From Dillenia suffruticosa (taxonomy: Eukaryota; Streptophyta; Magnoliopsida; Dilleniales; Dilleniaceae), in assembly GCA_033439265.1 (NCBI GenBank), contig JAVTVX010000031.1, positions 13,863,001-13,927,000 on the forward strand: a DNA stretch of 64,000 nt. Direction: 5' to 3'. Made by a program: the position numbers and the translations under genes. The notes below the pieces were generated by a model. That model did not search any database, was not told where the DNA came from, and saw nothing but the letters and a program-made list of their open reading frames with translations. This document shows, piece by piece, positions 1-11,896 of the stretch. The stretch's first letter is position 1. Every line of letters starts with the position of its first letter.

Positions 1-828
1 CACTTTTGGAATTAATGGAAGAGGCTCTAAAGATAAAGAAGAGAGAGATGGTGGAGATGTTTGAAGATGGGATGCAAGCGGTGAGAATGACTTACTATCC
101 ACCTTGTCCACAACCAGAGAGAGTTGTGGGATTAAGCCCACACTCCGATGCCACTTGCATGACCATTCTCCTACAAGTCAACCAAGTGGAAGGTCTCCAA
201 CTCAAAAAAGATGGGATTTGGATACCTCTGCAGCCCCTCCAAGATTCCTTTGTTGTCAATGTAGGAGACATTTTAGAGGTCAGTTTGCATGTCTCTTTCA
301 TTCAACTAGGAAGAGTCCAATTAAAAATTACTAATTCTGATCAACCGTCCAAACTCAATTTTTTGTGTTAAAAAAAAAAAAAAAACTGAAATTTTTTAGT
401 TAAATCTGATTTTTCAGACTTTTATTTCTCTTCTTATAAAAATACTTATATTCAAATCTCTCACTGACATGTGGTTTAATATATTTTTGTTTATAGGTTC
501 ATATTAAATTTGAATTCGCCCTAATAAGATCCTTCTTTTGTTTCTTTTTATTATTATTCATTTGCAGGTTATAAGCAATGGGGTCTATAAAAGTGTAGAG
601 CACAAGGTGACTGTGAACCCGGAGAAAGAGAGAATATCCATAGCCACATTCTTCAACCCAAAATTTGAAGTAGAGTTTGGACCTGCAACCACTACTCTAA
701 ACCCTCAAACTCCATCATTATTCAAAAGGATAAAGACAGAAACCTACCTCAAAGAGACTATATCCCGTAAACTCGACGGAAAGTCACACTTGGAGATTTT
801 GAAGATCAATAGGAATCCTACCAAATGA
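1..828 (+). CDS. 2-oxoglutarate/Fe(II) dioxygenase, subfamily A copy A1 (5' part outside window)
   Basis: This is the 3' half of an SRG1-like 2ODD. Such enzymes are cytosolic and couple 2-oxoglutarate decarboxylation to hydroxylation, demethylation or desaturation of a small molecule; the substrate cannot be told from sequence. Visible exons are the end of exon 3 (1-278, donor GAG|gtcagt) and exon 4 (568-828, acceptor tttgcag|GTT), joined in phase 0. Exon 3 carries TYYPPCP and the first iron ligands in PHSDAT. Exon 4 carries the second ligand in VEHK and the 2-oxoglutarate-binding ERIS (RxS). The reading frame is open throughout and ends in TGA at 826-828. It is closely similar to the A2 copy ending at 27800, apart from changes such as ATCM for ATGI after HSD. 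A polyadenylation-like AATAAA lies near 906. Exons 1-2 are outside the window, so integrity of the whole gene is not shown. Confidence 0.9.
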
Positions 829-3200
829 TGCTTGAGGACAATTAAATATACTAGTAGAGCATCCATCTACATGTGCTCGTTATTATATATATGTGTGCAC
901 GTAAAAATAAAATCTTCACAGTTTCTATTGCTTTGTTTACAGAATATCATTTCTAAGACGAAAACATTTCTTTTGCTCTCTATACTAGTACAGCTTTTGT
1001 TTTAGAATGGTTTTTACGTGGATAAAACCTCTACCATGGCTTAGCCTTAGCCATCGTGCCATCTCCACGATGCCTCCTATGCTAAATAAGCACTCTTTGT
1101 AACAAAAGTATTTGCTAATATAAATATGCTACAGTTGGTGCGTGAAACGTGTCTTGTTTTTCGTTTAATGATTGTATCCGATATAAGTGTTTAGTCGAAT
1201 TTTAGTCGGCCCACACGGTTTACTAACTTTAATAAATTTGCACATCTAAAACATTTGATTCCCCTTGTTTAGGGGATCCAATCAAGAAATGGATTCTGTC
1301 TCTTGATAATAGGGTATCATAATACTCTGAAAAGCTCCTAGAAAGAAAGTCCATGATGGATGGTAGTAGATTTTTGATAAAATCATAATATAGATTTTAT
1401 TACTAATCAATATGCAACCATGTTTTCCAATTTTAAGGCTATTTGAAGATGAAAAACTAATGGCAATTTGTTTACCAATTTTCAATCTTCATCCCCAAGG
1501 TAGGCTTGATTTCAATGCTTTTAGGGATGAGATGGAGTCTTTGGTGATCATATGGCTGCCAAGCATGTTTGATCTTCATTCTTATCCCTATTTTCAAAGG
1601 AACACACTAGATAATCCAAGTTGTTATGAATTTTGAATCTTTATTTATATCTTATTATCAAAATAATATAGTTGGCAAAGCTAGAGTTCCAGGAGTTATG
1701 GACTTTATACCTTTAATCTTCATCTTTTCTCTTGATATCAAGGACGATCAGGTTTTAATCAGCCAAAAACCACCTCTTTGATAGCCCTTATCTTTAATTT
1801 AGGTATAAGATGGACTTTGCTTGTCGTGTCCAAAACTGTCATCAGCTAACTGTTATTGAATGAGTCTTCAAGGGACAACTTAATGCTCACAGCCCTACTC
1901 TTCCAATTTGGTGATTTTTATTCAAATCTCGATATTAAAAAAGAAAAAAACTGTTATCGAATGATTGTCCGACTGTCTCGAAATAAATCAAATATAACTT
2001 TTGGCAGAGAATTCCAATTAAGCCGATTCATCTTGCAATTGGCCAAAAATCAACTATCAGCTACAGAGTTTGCATGGAGCAATTGGGCCATTTAATTCGA
2101 AGTTTGGATATGGTCTGACTATTCGAAGTTTGGTCTGATTTGGTTTGATCGGACAACCAACAAAATATGGCGTGGGTGAATAATACAACTGAATATATTG
2201 ACTTATTCGGCTGGGAAAATAGCATTTAGCCCCAATGCAAACATCAACGGGTGCTACAATTAAGTCCATTTAACACCAAATTGGCACAAATACCATAATC
2301 TGCACAAGTAAATGCTTCCAACCCTATTATTTTTTTTACTTTACAAAAAACAGCATAAAAATGAAAATAAATTTGGAAGAATGATAACTCCGTTATTACC
2401 ATATCAAAATATTTTTTTAATAATCAGTCCTCTGATCGTAAAATCCTTAAATTAAGTGTTCTTTGTATAGCAAGCAAACCACCATAATACCACTAAAATT
2501 TTAGAACTTTAATACTGGTTCACATATGGTTTAGTTCATGTGACATTTTACTCTTTCATTCTTGTCAAAATTGATTTCTTTCGTTATTTTTTAATAAATC
2601 ATTAGTATTCAATAATTATATATTTAATCGGATCAAATTCGATTCAAATCGAGTTAAAATCTTAAAAGGATAATCTCCTAATACATATTTTTAATATATA
2701 TAAAATTTGAATTCGAAATTTGATCTAAAAAATATCAGTGTCCAATCAGTATATCAATCAGGATTGGTTGATTTCTTCGTTAATAAAGAGTGATGTACTT
2801 TCTTTTTGTTGCTTTAGTGTGACATTAGTGTTTTTTTCATATAAAATAACAAATTGGTTTTTTTATCGATGAATATACAAAAATTTGAAATTAATGGGCA
2901 TTTATTAAATGTGTCTCCGCTAAGCTAAGGTCATGTTTTCTTTGTCGGGCTCTACTTTCTAGACGGGAGGTGGACCAACCCTAAAACCATCAACTTGGAA
3001 GATTGACAAATCCTCCACAACTCCTTGGCTTTCACCCAAATTACCCAATCACTCTGGACCAACCCTAATAGTCTCAACAACTCCTTGGCTTTGCTATCTA
3101 TTTTATTTTATTTTATTTATAATATATTTTAGCAGAAGTGACATGAATTTTGGAACTCTATGAACCAAAAGCGTAACACATTATTTACATAATGCATATG
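829..3200. repeat. 3' spacer of the A-type duplication unit
   Basis: No gene is seen. The stretch is AT-rich and recurs, with indels, after A2 (27801-29340) and after A3 (45542-47755). Shared landmarks are the block around GGGGATCCAATCAAGAAATGG (1272-1292, 28203-28223, 45978-45998) and the block around CAATTGGGCCATTTAATTCG near 2080 and 46855. The repetition shows that the duplicated units include more than 2 kb of 3' flank. Short open frames here are not conserved among the copies and are not taken as genes. Confidence 0.75.
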
Positions 3201-4143
3201 AATTTCAAAACTATCCAGAGTGCAAAATGAATCTCAGATACAAAATTGGTTTCCATAAAAACATTGTTCATAAATCATGATTATTTTACGATAAAAAAAA
3301 ATATTCTGCTAATATTATATGGAATTACCGATCTTTTATCAAAAATCACATCACTCCCCAGCATTTAAAATAATGAGTTTTTGGTCAAAGGCTATCAAAA
3401 TTTTTCATGATTATCGGATCAACTGTGTCGATATTTAGAGCCAAAATTAAGTTAATGCTTTTTTTGGATCAAACGTTGTCAACCTTAGTGACAACGTTTA
3501 ATACAAAATTCTAGCTATGATTAGCACCAAATCTAAATCTCTTAAATCTAATTCTAACCAACGTGGTATCAAAAAAAAAAAAAAATAGCCATGCCGTATG
3601 ACGAGCACCAAATCTAAATCTTTTAAAATATTTAAAAAGAATAAAACAATGGGTGTAAATAATTTGATTAGACTACAATCCTGGATTGCGTATTGCCATG
3701 TCAAACACGTGGCAATGAATAGAGCATAATCTTTTTATAATTTGTTCAAACTCACTTAAAATTTTTCTCTATTGGCCTATAAACATGTATATCTTAATTT
3801 TATTATAATATATTACATATCAAATTTAAATTAATATTTTATTATTACTTCCATATTCACATTATCTAGTATGGATAGAGCCATATTTGAATTTCTTTTA
3901 TCATGATATCAAAGATAAAATCAGAGTCTATATTCAACTTATCTTCGATATGATTTACGGTCAAAATTCAAAACAACTCCTTATACATCCATAGACATTT
4001 GTAGAAAATTTCAGAGCCATTCCGGAAAAAACTGCTTTAATTTTCATAGTTTCAAAAACACTCATAGAAGATTAAATCTGAGATGAAGCTGAAAATATTA
4101 TGTAATGAAATTTGATAAGACAAACTCAATTTTGATTAGCATA
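3201..4143. repeat. 5' spacer of the A'/B duplication unit
   Basis: Non-coding DNA upstream of the decayed + copy at 4144. The part from about 3201 to 3660 is repeated at 58142-58505 and, in a shorter form, at 11998-12240. All three precede a decayed + strand dioxygenase. The sequence near 3201-3215 is the empty version of the site occupied by the Ty3 element at 48281-58141. Confidence 0.7.
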
Positions 4144-5392
4144 ATGGCAACGACCCTTGCAGCATTTAGTGTTGCTACGTCTATGTCAGTATTAAGCCTT
4201 CAAGAGCTTGTTACGGAGTCTTTGTCTCAAGTCCCGGATCACTATATTCGTCCTATTCTCTTTGATGAGATGCCTGCAGTTCATGTCCTTGATTTGAAGA
4301 AATTGGCTATGGAGGACACCGCGAATTCAGAGTTGTTGAAATTGCACTCATGATGCAAATAGGGTTTCTTTAAGGTTTTCGCACTTCTGTTTTACACTAT
4401 TTCTTTTTAAAAAGAAATACTAACTATTAGGATTTGTATCAATGAAAAAGAGTTGGACTTGGAATTGCTATTACATTACAAAAAAACACGGTTTTAGCTA
4501 CGGATTTTCGCGACGGAAAAAATTCGTCACTATTTTGCGACGAATTTAGCGACAAAAACTTTTTCGTCGCTAATTTGCCACAAAATTTGCAACGAAAAGG
4601 AAGTCGTGGCTAAATTAGCGACGGACACATCATTCGTCGCAAAATTCGTCGCTAATTAGTGACGAAAAAATTTTCGTGACTAAATTCGTCGCTAATTGGC
4701 GACAAAAAAATTTTTCATTGCAAATTTCGTCGCTAAATAAGTTTTTTATATATAATAAAATAAAATAAAATATTAATATAATATTTAAATTAAAAAATTA
4801 ATTTAACAACCATGGTTTAGCGACGGATTTCTAAATCCGTGGCTGATTCAGCGACGGATTCGAAATCCGTCGCTAAATAGGTTTTTTATATAAAATTAAA
4901 TAAAATATAATATTAATATAATATTTAAATTAAAAAATTAATTTAACAACCGAATTTAATTTAGCGACGGATTTCCAAATCCGTGGCTGATTCAGCGACG
5001 GATTCCAAATCCGTCGCTCAATAATTAGAAATTTGTTTTATTTTTATTTTATTTTAATAAATTCAGCGACGGATTTGGAAATCCGTCGCTGAATCAGCTA
5101 CGGATTCAAAATCCGTCGCTGAATTTTATCTTCTTTTAATTATAATTTTATTTTATTTTTATTTTATTTTATTATTTTATATTAACAAATCATATTATTA
5201 TTTTATAATATTTTAATTTACATTTTAAAAAAAACCATATATTTTATTTTATTTAAATTATATATATATTTTAATTAATTTATTATTTTTTTTCTTTTTT
5301 TTATTTAATATTTTTTATTATTGTATAGGTAATTTTATTTTATTTGTTTTATTTTATTTAATAATATAAAATTTTTAATTAAATATTAATCT

Positions 5393-5657
5393 AGCACGGG
5401 CGCCTGCCTGCCTGGGCGCCCGCCACCTGCGCGTGCTGGGGCGTCCGCCCCCTGCGCGTGCTGGGGCGTGCCTGCCTGGGCGCCCAGGCAGGCGCTGCCT
5501 GCTGAGGCGCCCAGGCGGGCAAGCGCGGGCGCCTGCTGGGGCGCCCAGGCAGGCGCTGCCTGCTGAGGCGCCCAGGCGCCCAGGCAGGCACTGCCTGCTG
5601 AGGCGCCCAGGCGGGCAAGCGCGGGCGCCCTCCTGGGCGCTGCCTGCTGGGGCGTGT
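5393..5657. repeat. GC-rich palindromic minisatellite inside the CACTA element
   Basis: About 265 bp of very GC-rich sequence built from reiterated GGCGCCCAGGCAGGC, CTGCCTGCTGAGGCGCC and GGGCAAGCGCGGGCGCC units. A longer unit recurs about three times between 5474 and 5640. The surroundings are strongly AT-rich. Long open frames on both strands are by-products of the repeat and give low-complexity Pro/Ala/Arg proteins. Confidence 0.85.
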
Positions 5658-5681
5658 CACAAAAAATTTAAATAAATTTGT

Positions 5682-5747
5682 AGTTGAAGGGATTCGAACC
5701 TTGGACTTGGACCTCGACCTCAAAGACATGTTACCACTGCACCACGG
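5682..5747 (-). other. tRNA-like pol III box pair (tRNA-derived relic)
   Basis: On the minus strand a box-A-like TGGTGCAGTGG (about 5733-5743) precedes a box-B-like GGTTCGAATCC (5690-5700). The spacing and order match an internal RNA polymerase III promoter. The rest does not fold convincingly as a tRNA: no anticodon arm or paired acceptor stem was found by eye. It is therefore read as a tRNA-derived relic, possibly SINE-like, carried in the transposon. Confidence 0.45.
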
Positions 5748-7026
5748 GTGTTGTTGTGACTTTTTTCCTCCTCTTTGTTTTCTATTCTCACTTTTGTTTC
5801 CTTATCTCTATTTTTTTTTTCTTTCTACTCTCATTTCTTATATATAATAATTTTATTATAATATATAATAATTTTATTATAACGAATAAAAATATTTTAT
5901 AATTAAATATATAGATTTTTTAAATTATTAATATATTATAATTTATTGATAATTATAATTTTATAGTTTTGAGATATTGTAATCCATTTTTAAATTATGG
6001 ATTAAAAAAATAAAAAGATAATAAGATAAAAGAGAAAAGAAGAAATCAAAATATAATATAAACATATTTTTTAATTAATTTATTATTTTATTTTAAATTA
6101 GTATTTTATTATTTTTTATTTTATTAAAAATTATCATATTTATTATTTTTAATTAATATTATTTTAGGTTGGTGGTATAAATAAAAAAAGTTATTATATT
6201 TATTATTTTAAATTATTATTATATATTATTTTATTATTATTAGAAAAATGTGAAATAAAGATAATAAATAATAAAAAAAGAAATTTATATCATAATAATA
6301 TATTTGGCTCGGTGGTTTACAGGTTGCATGCAGGAGTTCGGAGGAGTGCAGGAGGCAGAAGGCATTTTCCAGAAATTAAGAGTGGATGCGCGGGGTGCTG
6401 GCTCAGGTGGGGTGCTGGCTCAGGTGGCACGCGCTCGGGCGGGCGGGGTGCGGGGTGGGCAAGAGTGGTGCTCGGGTGACACGTGCCCTCCCTGAACATT
6501 TCATTTGACGAAATTTGAAATCAGCGACGGATTTGAATCCGTCGCTAACGGAATTTGAAATCAGCGACGGATTTGAATCCGTCGCTGAATTTAGCGACGG
6601 ATTTTTTAATTATTACAGATTTTTTTTCCCCTTAATTAGTGACGGATTTTAGCGACAAAAATTATCTGTCGCTTAATTTAGCGACGAATTTTAGATTTTC
6701 GTCGCTAAATTTAGCAACGGATTTTTTTTATGTCGCTAATTTAGCGACGGATAATTTTTCGTCGCTAAAGTTTGTGACGAATTTTAGCGACGAAAAATTA
6801 TTTGTCGCTAAATTTAGCGACGGATTTCAATTTTCGTCGCTAAATTTAGCGACGGATTTCTAATTTCCGTCGCTAAATTTTTGCGATGCGTTATTAGCGA
6901 CGAAAAATTTTTCGTCGCTAAATCCGTCGCTAATGTTTTTAGCGACGAATTTTTTTAAAATTTTCGTCGCTAAATTTGTGGCTAAAAGGCTGTTTTTTTG
7001 TAGTGTTAGTCAAATTTAAGGTCAAG

Positions 7027-7074
<48 letters not shown>
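7027..7074. repeat. (AT)n(GT)n microsatellite
   Basis: About 13 AT units run directly into about 11 GT units. The homologous place at about 58945-58960 has only a few units, so the tract expanded in this copy. Confidence 0.9.
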
Positions 7075-7504
7075 ATTTTGTAAGAAACCCTTTTTATACC
7101 ACAAAAATTTTAATAGAAAATTGTGTGTTTAAACCTAATAGAATCAAAACCATTTTACATAACTAAAATATTTGTGTTTTCTTGTAACCTAATCCTCATT
7201 CTGAAAATCTAATAAAATGATTCAAAGCTATGCTATTTCTAGAGACACAACTTGCCCAAGCAAAACTATCTTTTGTGTTTGGTGCTGTTGATGAGTCATG
7301 GGGTTGATGGAGAAATTGAAAGCTGAAATTCAAGAGTTTTTTAAGCTTCCTTTGGAAGAGAAAACAAAAGGGTGAGGTTAAAGGATATGGGCCTATCCCT
7401 TGTCAGATAATCAAAAGCTTGACTGGGTTGATAGGCTTTATCATCTCCAACCCTGTGCACATAAGAAAATCACATCTCATTCCTAATTTCCCTCCTTCAC
7501 TTGG

Positions 7505-7969
7505 GTCAATCTCTCTCTCTCTCTCTCTCACATATTTAAAATTGTTATTCTTCATAAAACAACACATTATGGTTTACTAAAACCCAAAACTATTTGACAT
7601 TTCACAAGACATTCATGCTTAAGAAATTTTTCATGGAAAAATGGGTCCAAAGTTTTACATTTAGGCCCCTTACCAATGAGTCCCCATGCAGTTCTATTTG
7701 TAATTTAGGAGAAAAACATCTTACATTGCCTCCGCATTCATTAATTTCTTAAAAAATTTTGATTGAAATTAACATTTCTAAAGGGACTTTTTGCATGCAA
7801 TTTTCTAGATCATGACAAAAATAACAAACAAATAACAACTAAAATTTTATTGCATAAAAGCCAAATTGTACATTTTTGTAATGAATAGTCCAAATATGTC
7901 ACTTTGGATACAAGAAGTACATGCATAGGATTGTAAATTTTGTTAATAACTAATAGTTTTGTCACATTT
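7505..7969. repeat. Tail-to-tail junction spacer between A'1 and B1
   Basis: No gene. A short CT repeat (about 7508-7529) is followed by AT-rich DNA that recurs at 14583-15032 and 59420-60370. The block around CATTTCACAAGACATTCATGC (about 7599-7619) is the empty form of the site that holds a solo LTR at 59515-60000. Confidence 0.7.
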
Positions 7970-10900
7970 TTAGAAAGAATCACTTTCCACATTCTCAATC
8001 TTCATAAAATCAAGGTATGACTTGCCTTGCAACTTTCTAGCAAGAAATCCCTTTAAATACAACTCCAGAGGCATTCTTCGGAAAACCGGTGGATTCTGAT
8101 GGTTAATTAGGCTACTTGCAGGTCCCAACTCGGAATCTAGCTTGGAGCAGTAGAAAGTTGCAACTGAAAGCCTCTCTTTTGTTGAGTTCACAATTGCTCT
8201 ATGTTCAATGCTTTTGTATACACCATTGCTAACAATCTGTTAAAGACATGGCACAGTTATATGACATCAGTACCTTTTGAATAGTAATTTCAAAGTAAAA
8301 ACAGCTACTTCTATTTTGAAGTATTTGCGGCTTCTACCGAGCAATTCTTTATAAGATTCATTGGGCGTAGGCACCTTTCCCAGGTCAAATTTCAGGATTC
8401 AATTTTCGAAAATAATGTTAAAGAAATTTTTAGTTCATATACAAAATTTATCCCATCTGTTTACCAATGAATTAGTAATTTGATATGATCCTAGTTAATA
8501 AGCCAAAATTAGGATAAATTTATGCTCAGTAGAATCAGAGCTGAGTTGAGATGTGATGTTAGTCCTCCCTGCAGTTTTAACCTAAAGTTGGCCAAGTTTA
8601 AGGGATATTACCTCCATAATGTCTCCAATATTGACTACGAAGGCATTTTCAAGTGCTTTAACTGGAACCCATTTCCCATCTTTCCGGATTTGAAGACCTT
8701 CGGTGTCATTCAGCTGGTAGAGGATTGTCAAGGCATCGGCATCGGAGTGAGGAGTTAAGCCGATGGCAATGTCTGGTTCAGGACACGGAGGGTAGTAGTT
8801 CATTCTCATTGATTGCATTCCATCATTGAAAAGTTGGGTAATCTCCTCTGTCTTCATTCCTAAAGCTTTAGCCATTTGAGTTAGTATTCTCATTGCCAGA
8901 TTCTTGGCTTCCAAAGAATAGGCTTCGAGTGTCTCTCTGCAACGAAGTGTGAATATTAACATCAAACTCATAACCACAGTTATGTAAAACTCTATCTCCA
9001 TATAACTGTTGTGGGATAAATCAACCTGCAAAACTTACACAAAATCTTAGGTTTACCAACCCCATTTTGAGCAGCTGATGGTTGACAGCGTGCCCATGTG
9101 TGTGGCTCCCAATTTTCCAACCCTTCTTCCTCCTCAGTCTCCATCTTTAACCTATTGGGTTGAGCTCTTGCTCTGATACCAATTTGTAGGAATTCAACTA
9201 GACTAGAGAATAGCCTATGTTTTAGAGATGAAAACCATATAGTAAGAATATGGATATGAATCGTATGAATACTCAAAAATATACTAGGAAGAGAGAAATC
9301 TCATCGGATACACATGATGGTGACTTTCAACTCTCTTCAAAAACTATATAAAATGAGTATCAATTTGTAGTAACACCTAAACACACTAAGAGACACCTAA
9401 TAAATATACCATGACTCTTTGACTTTTTATATTTATTTGATATAAGAAACTCATAACCTTTCACATGACCTTTCACATGACCTTAATAACTCTAGATTTT
9501 TTATTTTCTCTATACAATAAGAAAACTCATAACTCTTCATATGACCATAAAGACTCTAAACTTTTTGTTTTCACATGCATGTAGTCTTTCTCACGACTTA
9601 CATCTTCTCAACAAGTTCTCTTTTCTACAAACCTGGAGATTTTTCAACGACACCTCAATCGATTCTCTTTTCTTCAAAGCTAGAGATGTCAACAACTTTT
9701 TCTTTTGATTCTGGGGGACACCAACCTAGACACAATCTCAACCAAGCTCTGATAAAGCTTTCTCAAAAGTGATTTCTCCCTAGCCTCTTTTAGGCTTTTT
9801 TGATTTTCTTCCCTTTCATAGGCCTCTCTTGGATCTTTGGCTCTGATACCAATTTATTAGGTTGAGCTCTTGTTCTGATACCAATTTGTAGGAATTCAAC
9901 TAGGCTAGAGAATAGCCTATATTTTGAAGATAAAAGCTATATAGTAAGAATATGGATATGAATCGTATGAATACTCAAGAATATATTAAGAAAAGAGAAA
10001 TCTCATTGATACACATGATTGTGACTTTCAACTCTCTTAAAAAAAATTATATAAAATGACTATCAATTTATAGTAATATCTAGACACATCAAGTGACACT
10101 TAATAAATATACCATAACTCTTTGACTTCCTATATTTATTTGATATAAAAAACTCATGACTTTTCACATGATTTTAATAACTCTAAACTCTTTATTTACT
10201 ACATACAATAAGAAAACTCATAACTCTTCACATGACCATAAAGACTCTAGACTCTTGACATTCATTTAGATTCTTTAAATTCTAAATTAATTATTCCAAC
10301 ATAACCAAACCCCACTTTCACTTATTATTTTCAAACCCTTCAACCCTTCAAACTTGTAACCTCAGAAACTCAAAATATGAATGTAATTCGGACAAATATT
10401 GATTACAAATATACAATATTCACTAGTCTCTCCCATGTGACACCATGTGACAGAGAATTAATTCATGAAAATATTTTAGTTAATTGGTTTTGATTTGCAA
10501 AATGTTTTTAGAAATTAGTTTTAACACAATATTTCAAGTATCACTGCTTGTTTCATACTCGCCTTAGTTGAGGAGGGAGAGCTTCAAATAGTGAATTCTT
10601 TCTTAAACTGATGGGAAGAGTGATTATGTAAAACATGTCTGACCAATCAAGCTTTTGCTCTTCTGATACCACAAAGTGCTGTCCAAATCCTTGAAGGTTG
10701 TCTGGTTGGTGCCAAAGTTTCTTCTTTTCTTCATAGGGAAGTTTGAAGAAATCCCCAATTTCTGTCTTGAATTTCTCCAACAAGAAAGCATTAACTCCAT
10801 GGTTCACAATCTTCATTAAAGACCAAAAACTATTAATACAAAAGAAAAATGTTTCTCCCATCCTACTTAACAAAAATATGAAGCAGAAATGATTTGAAGT

Positions 10901-11492
10901 TGAAATATGTTAAAATCTTCTCTTCAATTTAAGTGCGTTACAGGAAAGAAATTAGATTCTAAGAAAATATTAAAAACATACGAAATCTATTTCCCTTTCC
11001 CTTTCCCTTTCCCAGGAAAAAAATAAATAAATAATAACCAACAACATCAACGACGAACCTGGAAAAATATCCCTCCCCCTCCCCTTCCGTTCCTTTCCCC
11101 CTTTGAACTCTCCATTTCTCTTCCCTCAACTCTCAAACAGTTTGTCATAGTATATCAGGATGACTGAAATTGATTCACAGAATTAAAAAAAAAAAAAAAA
11201 AAAAAAGAGGCAATTTCTACCCAAGATGACGAACCTGGAAAAAACCCCATTCTTTGCAAGCAGAGTGCAACTTCTCCAATTCGGAATTCATGGGGTCTTC
11301 ATGAAGCAATCTTTGAAGATCGATCACAGGGACCGGTGGGGTTGAAGCACCATCGAAGACCACAATCGGACGATCATCATCGGCCCTTATATACCGAGGT
11401 GGGATATTGGTGATGGTCTGTCTTGCCAATTCTTGAACACTGGGTACTATGAGTGATTTCCCAAGGTTCACTCCTTCAGGTGTTGAAACCAT
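7970..11492 (-). CDS. 2-oxoglutarate/Fe(II) dioxygenase, subfamily B copy B1 (intact, 365 aa)
   Basis: Four exons on the minus strand: 11235-11492, 10563-10810, 8612-8936 and 7970-8236 (258+248+325+267 nt), giving 365 aa plus stop. That is a normal length for plant DOXC 2ODDs. The N-terminal DIOX_N domain spans about residues 55-165 (PVIDLQ, then ACKEWGFFQIVNHGV). The C-terminal double-stranded beta-helix holds NYYPPCP (215-221), the iron triad H232, D234 and H289, and 2OG-binding R299-x-S301. All are present, so activity is plausible; the substrate is unknown. The start is the only in-frame ATG before the conserved VPSVQELA. Intron 1 and intron 3 are GT-AG. Intron 2 (8937-10562) fits best as a GC-AG intron and has been enlarged by a TRIM-like element. 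B3 at 60371-63692 is the closest relative, with 9 of 86 exon 1 residues different. Confidence 0.93.
9040..9184. other. Unassigned insert flanking the TRIM-like element
   Basis: B1 and B3 introns are alignable only as far as about 9040 (AACCTGCAAAACTTACA). The next 145 bp are absent from B3. They run into the second primer-binding-site-like motif and carry a minus strand stretch readable as a short acidic peptide, without recognisable homology. It may be internal sequence of a larger element of which the repeats at 9185-10301 are part. Confidence 0.4.
9185..10301 (-). mobile_element. TRIM-like LTR element in B1 intron 2
   Basis: Two direct repeats, about 9185-9565 and 9887-10301, share long similar blocks. 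On the minus strand the second starts TGTTGGAATAATT and ends CCTACA, so it is a TG...CA LTR of about 415 bp. The LTR end is followed by a GGTATCAGA primer-binding site for initiator-Met tRNA near 9870-9884. A second GGTATCAGAGC follows the other copy near 9171-9181. The roughly 320 bp between the repeats has no retroviral-type gene, hence a terminal-repeat retrotransposon in miniature. The 3' LTR copy lacks its first ~40 bp. B3 intron 2 (355 bp) has no such insert. Confidence 0.75.
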
Positions 11493-11896
11493 GATTTAGA
11501 TTTGCTTGTGTGGCTTGAAGTTATCAATACAAGTGTGAGACACGCCTCTTGACCTTTGGATCTCTTCAAGAATTTTGTTTCTTATTAGCCTCCTTTTTAG
11601 TTTCAATGAAGACATTCGAATCCGTTTAAATATGGCTGTACTAATGGCATCATTGTTTTGTTAAGAATCTTAATTTTCAAGAATTTATAAAAATATACTC
11701 CCAAATTGATAATATACTATTGAGAAATTATTGCGTCTTGATAACAGCATGTGTGATCATAGTTGAAAATCATGTTACATATATATAATAAGAGTTATCG
11801 ACAGAGGCTACACTTCGGCCATTTTATTTTTAAACTCAAAGCTATGCTATTTCTAGGGACAACTTGCCCAAGAAAAACTATCTTTTTTATGTGCAG
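11493..11896. promoter_or_regulatory. B1 upstream region, with candidate TATA box
   Basis: A minus strand CCATATTTAAA motif at about 11626-11635 lies about 135 bp before the B1 start codon. It is conserved at about 63825-63834 upstream of B3. Similarity between the two upstream regions extends to about 11813 here and to the window end there. Placing the promoter is inference from position and conservation; no transcript evidence is available. Confidence 0.4.

Larger units (their letters stand above)
4474..7005. mobile_element. Non-autonomous CACTA (En/Spm, DTC) transposon, 2,532 bp
   Basis: The left end CATTACAAAAAAAC and right end GTTTTTTTGTAGTG form CACTA-type inverted termini, the left one carrying one substitution. 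The 3-bp target duplication TTA (4471-4473 and 7006-7008) is the family's usual size. The paralogous site at 58923-58925 has a single TTA and no insertion, which fixes both ends. Both sub-terminal regions are packed with direct and inverted copies of GCGACGGATT, GTCGCTAAATT and similar, typical transposase-binding repeats. No transposase is found. The middle holds an AT-rich stretch, two GC-rich islands (about 5393-5657 and 6385-6495) and a tRNA-like box pair. The name CACTA rests on termini plus TSD, not on a coding region. Confidence 0.9.
4144..7504 (+). pseudogene. 2ODD pseudogene A'1 (exons 1-2 only, split by a CACTA element)
   Basis: Exon 1 (4144-4374) encodes a start resembling subfamily A (MATTLAAFS, then VLSLQELV and VLDLKKLAMEDT), but the conserved HLACKEWG stretch reads HS-stop-CK-stop-G, with TGA at 4351-4353 and TAG at 4360-4362. 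The terminal CAG before the donor is AAG. Exon 2 resumes near 7288 after a 2.5-kb transposon in intron 1. Its acceptor reads gtgctg instead of gtgcag. It lacks about 9 bases after HGV and is frameshifted around 7370-7440, although stretches such as EEFFKLPLEEKTK remain recognisable across frames. A CT repeat follows as in functional intron 2, but exons 3 and 4 are absent and the 3' end of B1 follows instead. The copy at 58596 shares both exon 1 stops. Confidence 0.88.

Noticed and set aside
5391-5729. 112-codon minus strand frame with repeated RLPAWAPQQA units.
   Set aside because: By-product of the GC-rich minisatellite inside the CACTA element; no start context or homology.
5682-5747. A functional tRNA gene.
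   Set aside because: Box A and box B motifs are present, but no acceptor-stem pairing or anticodon arm could be made by eye; kept only as a tRNA-like relic.
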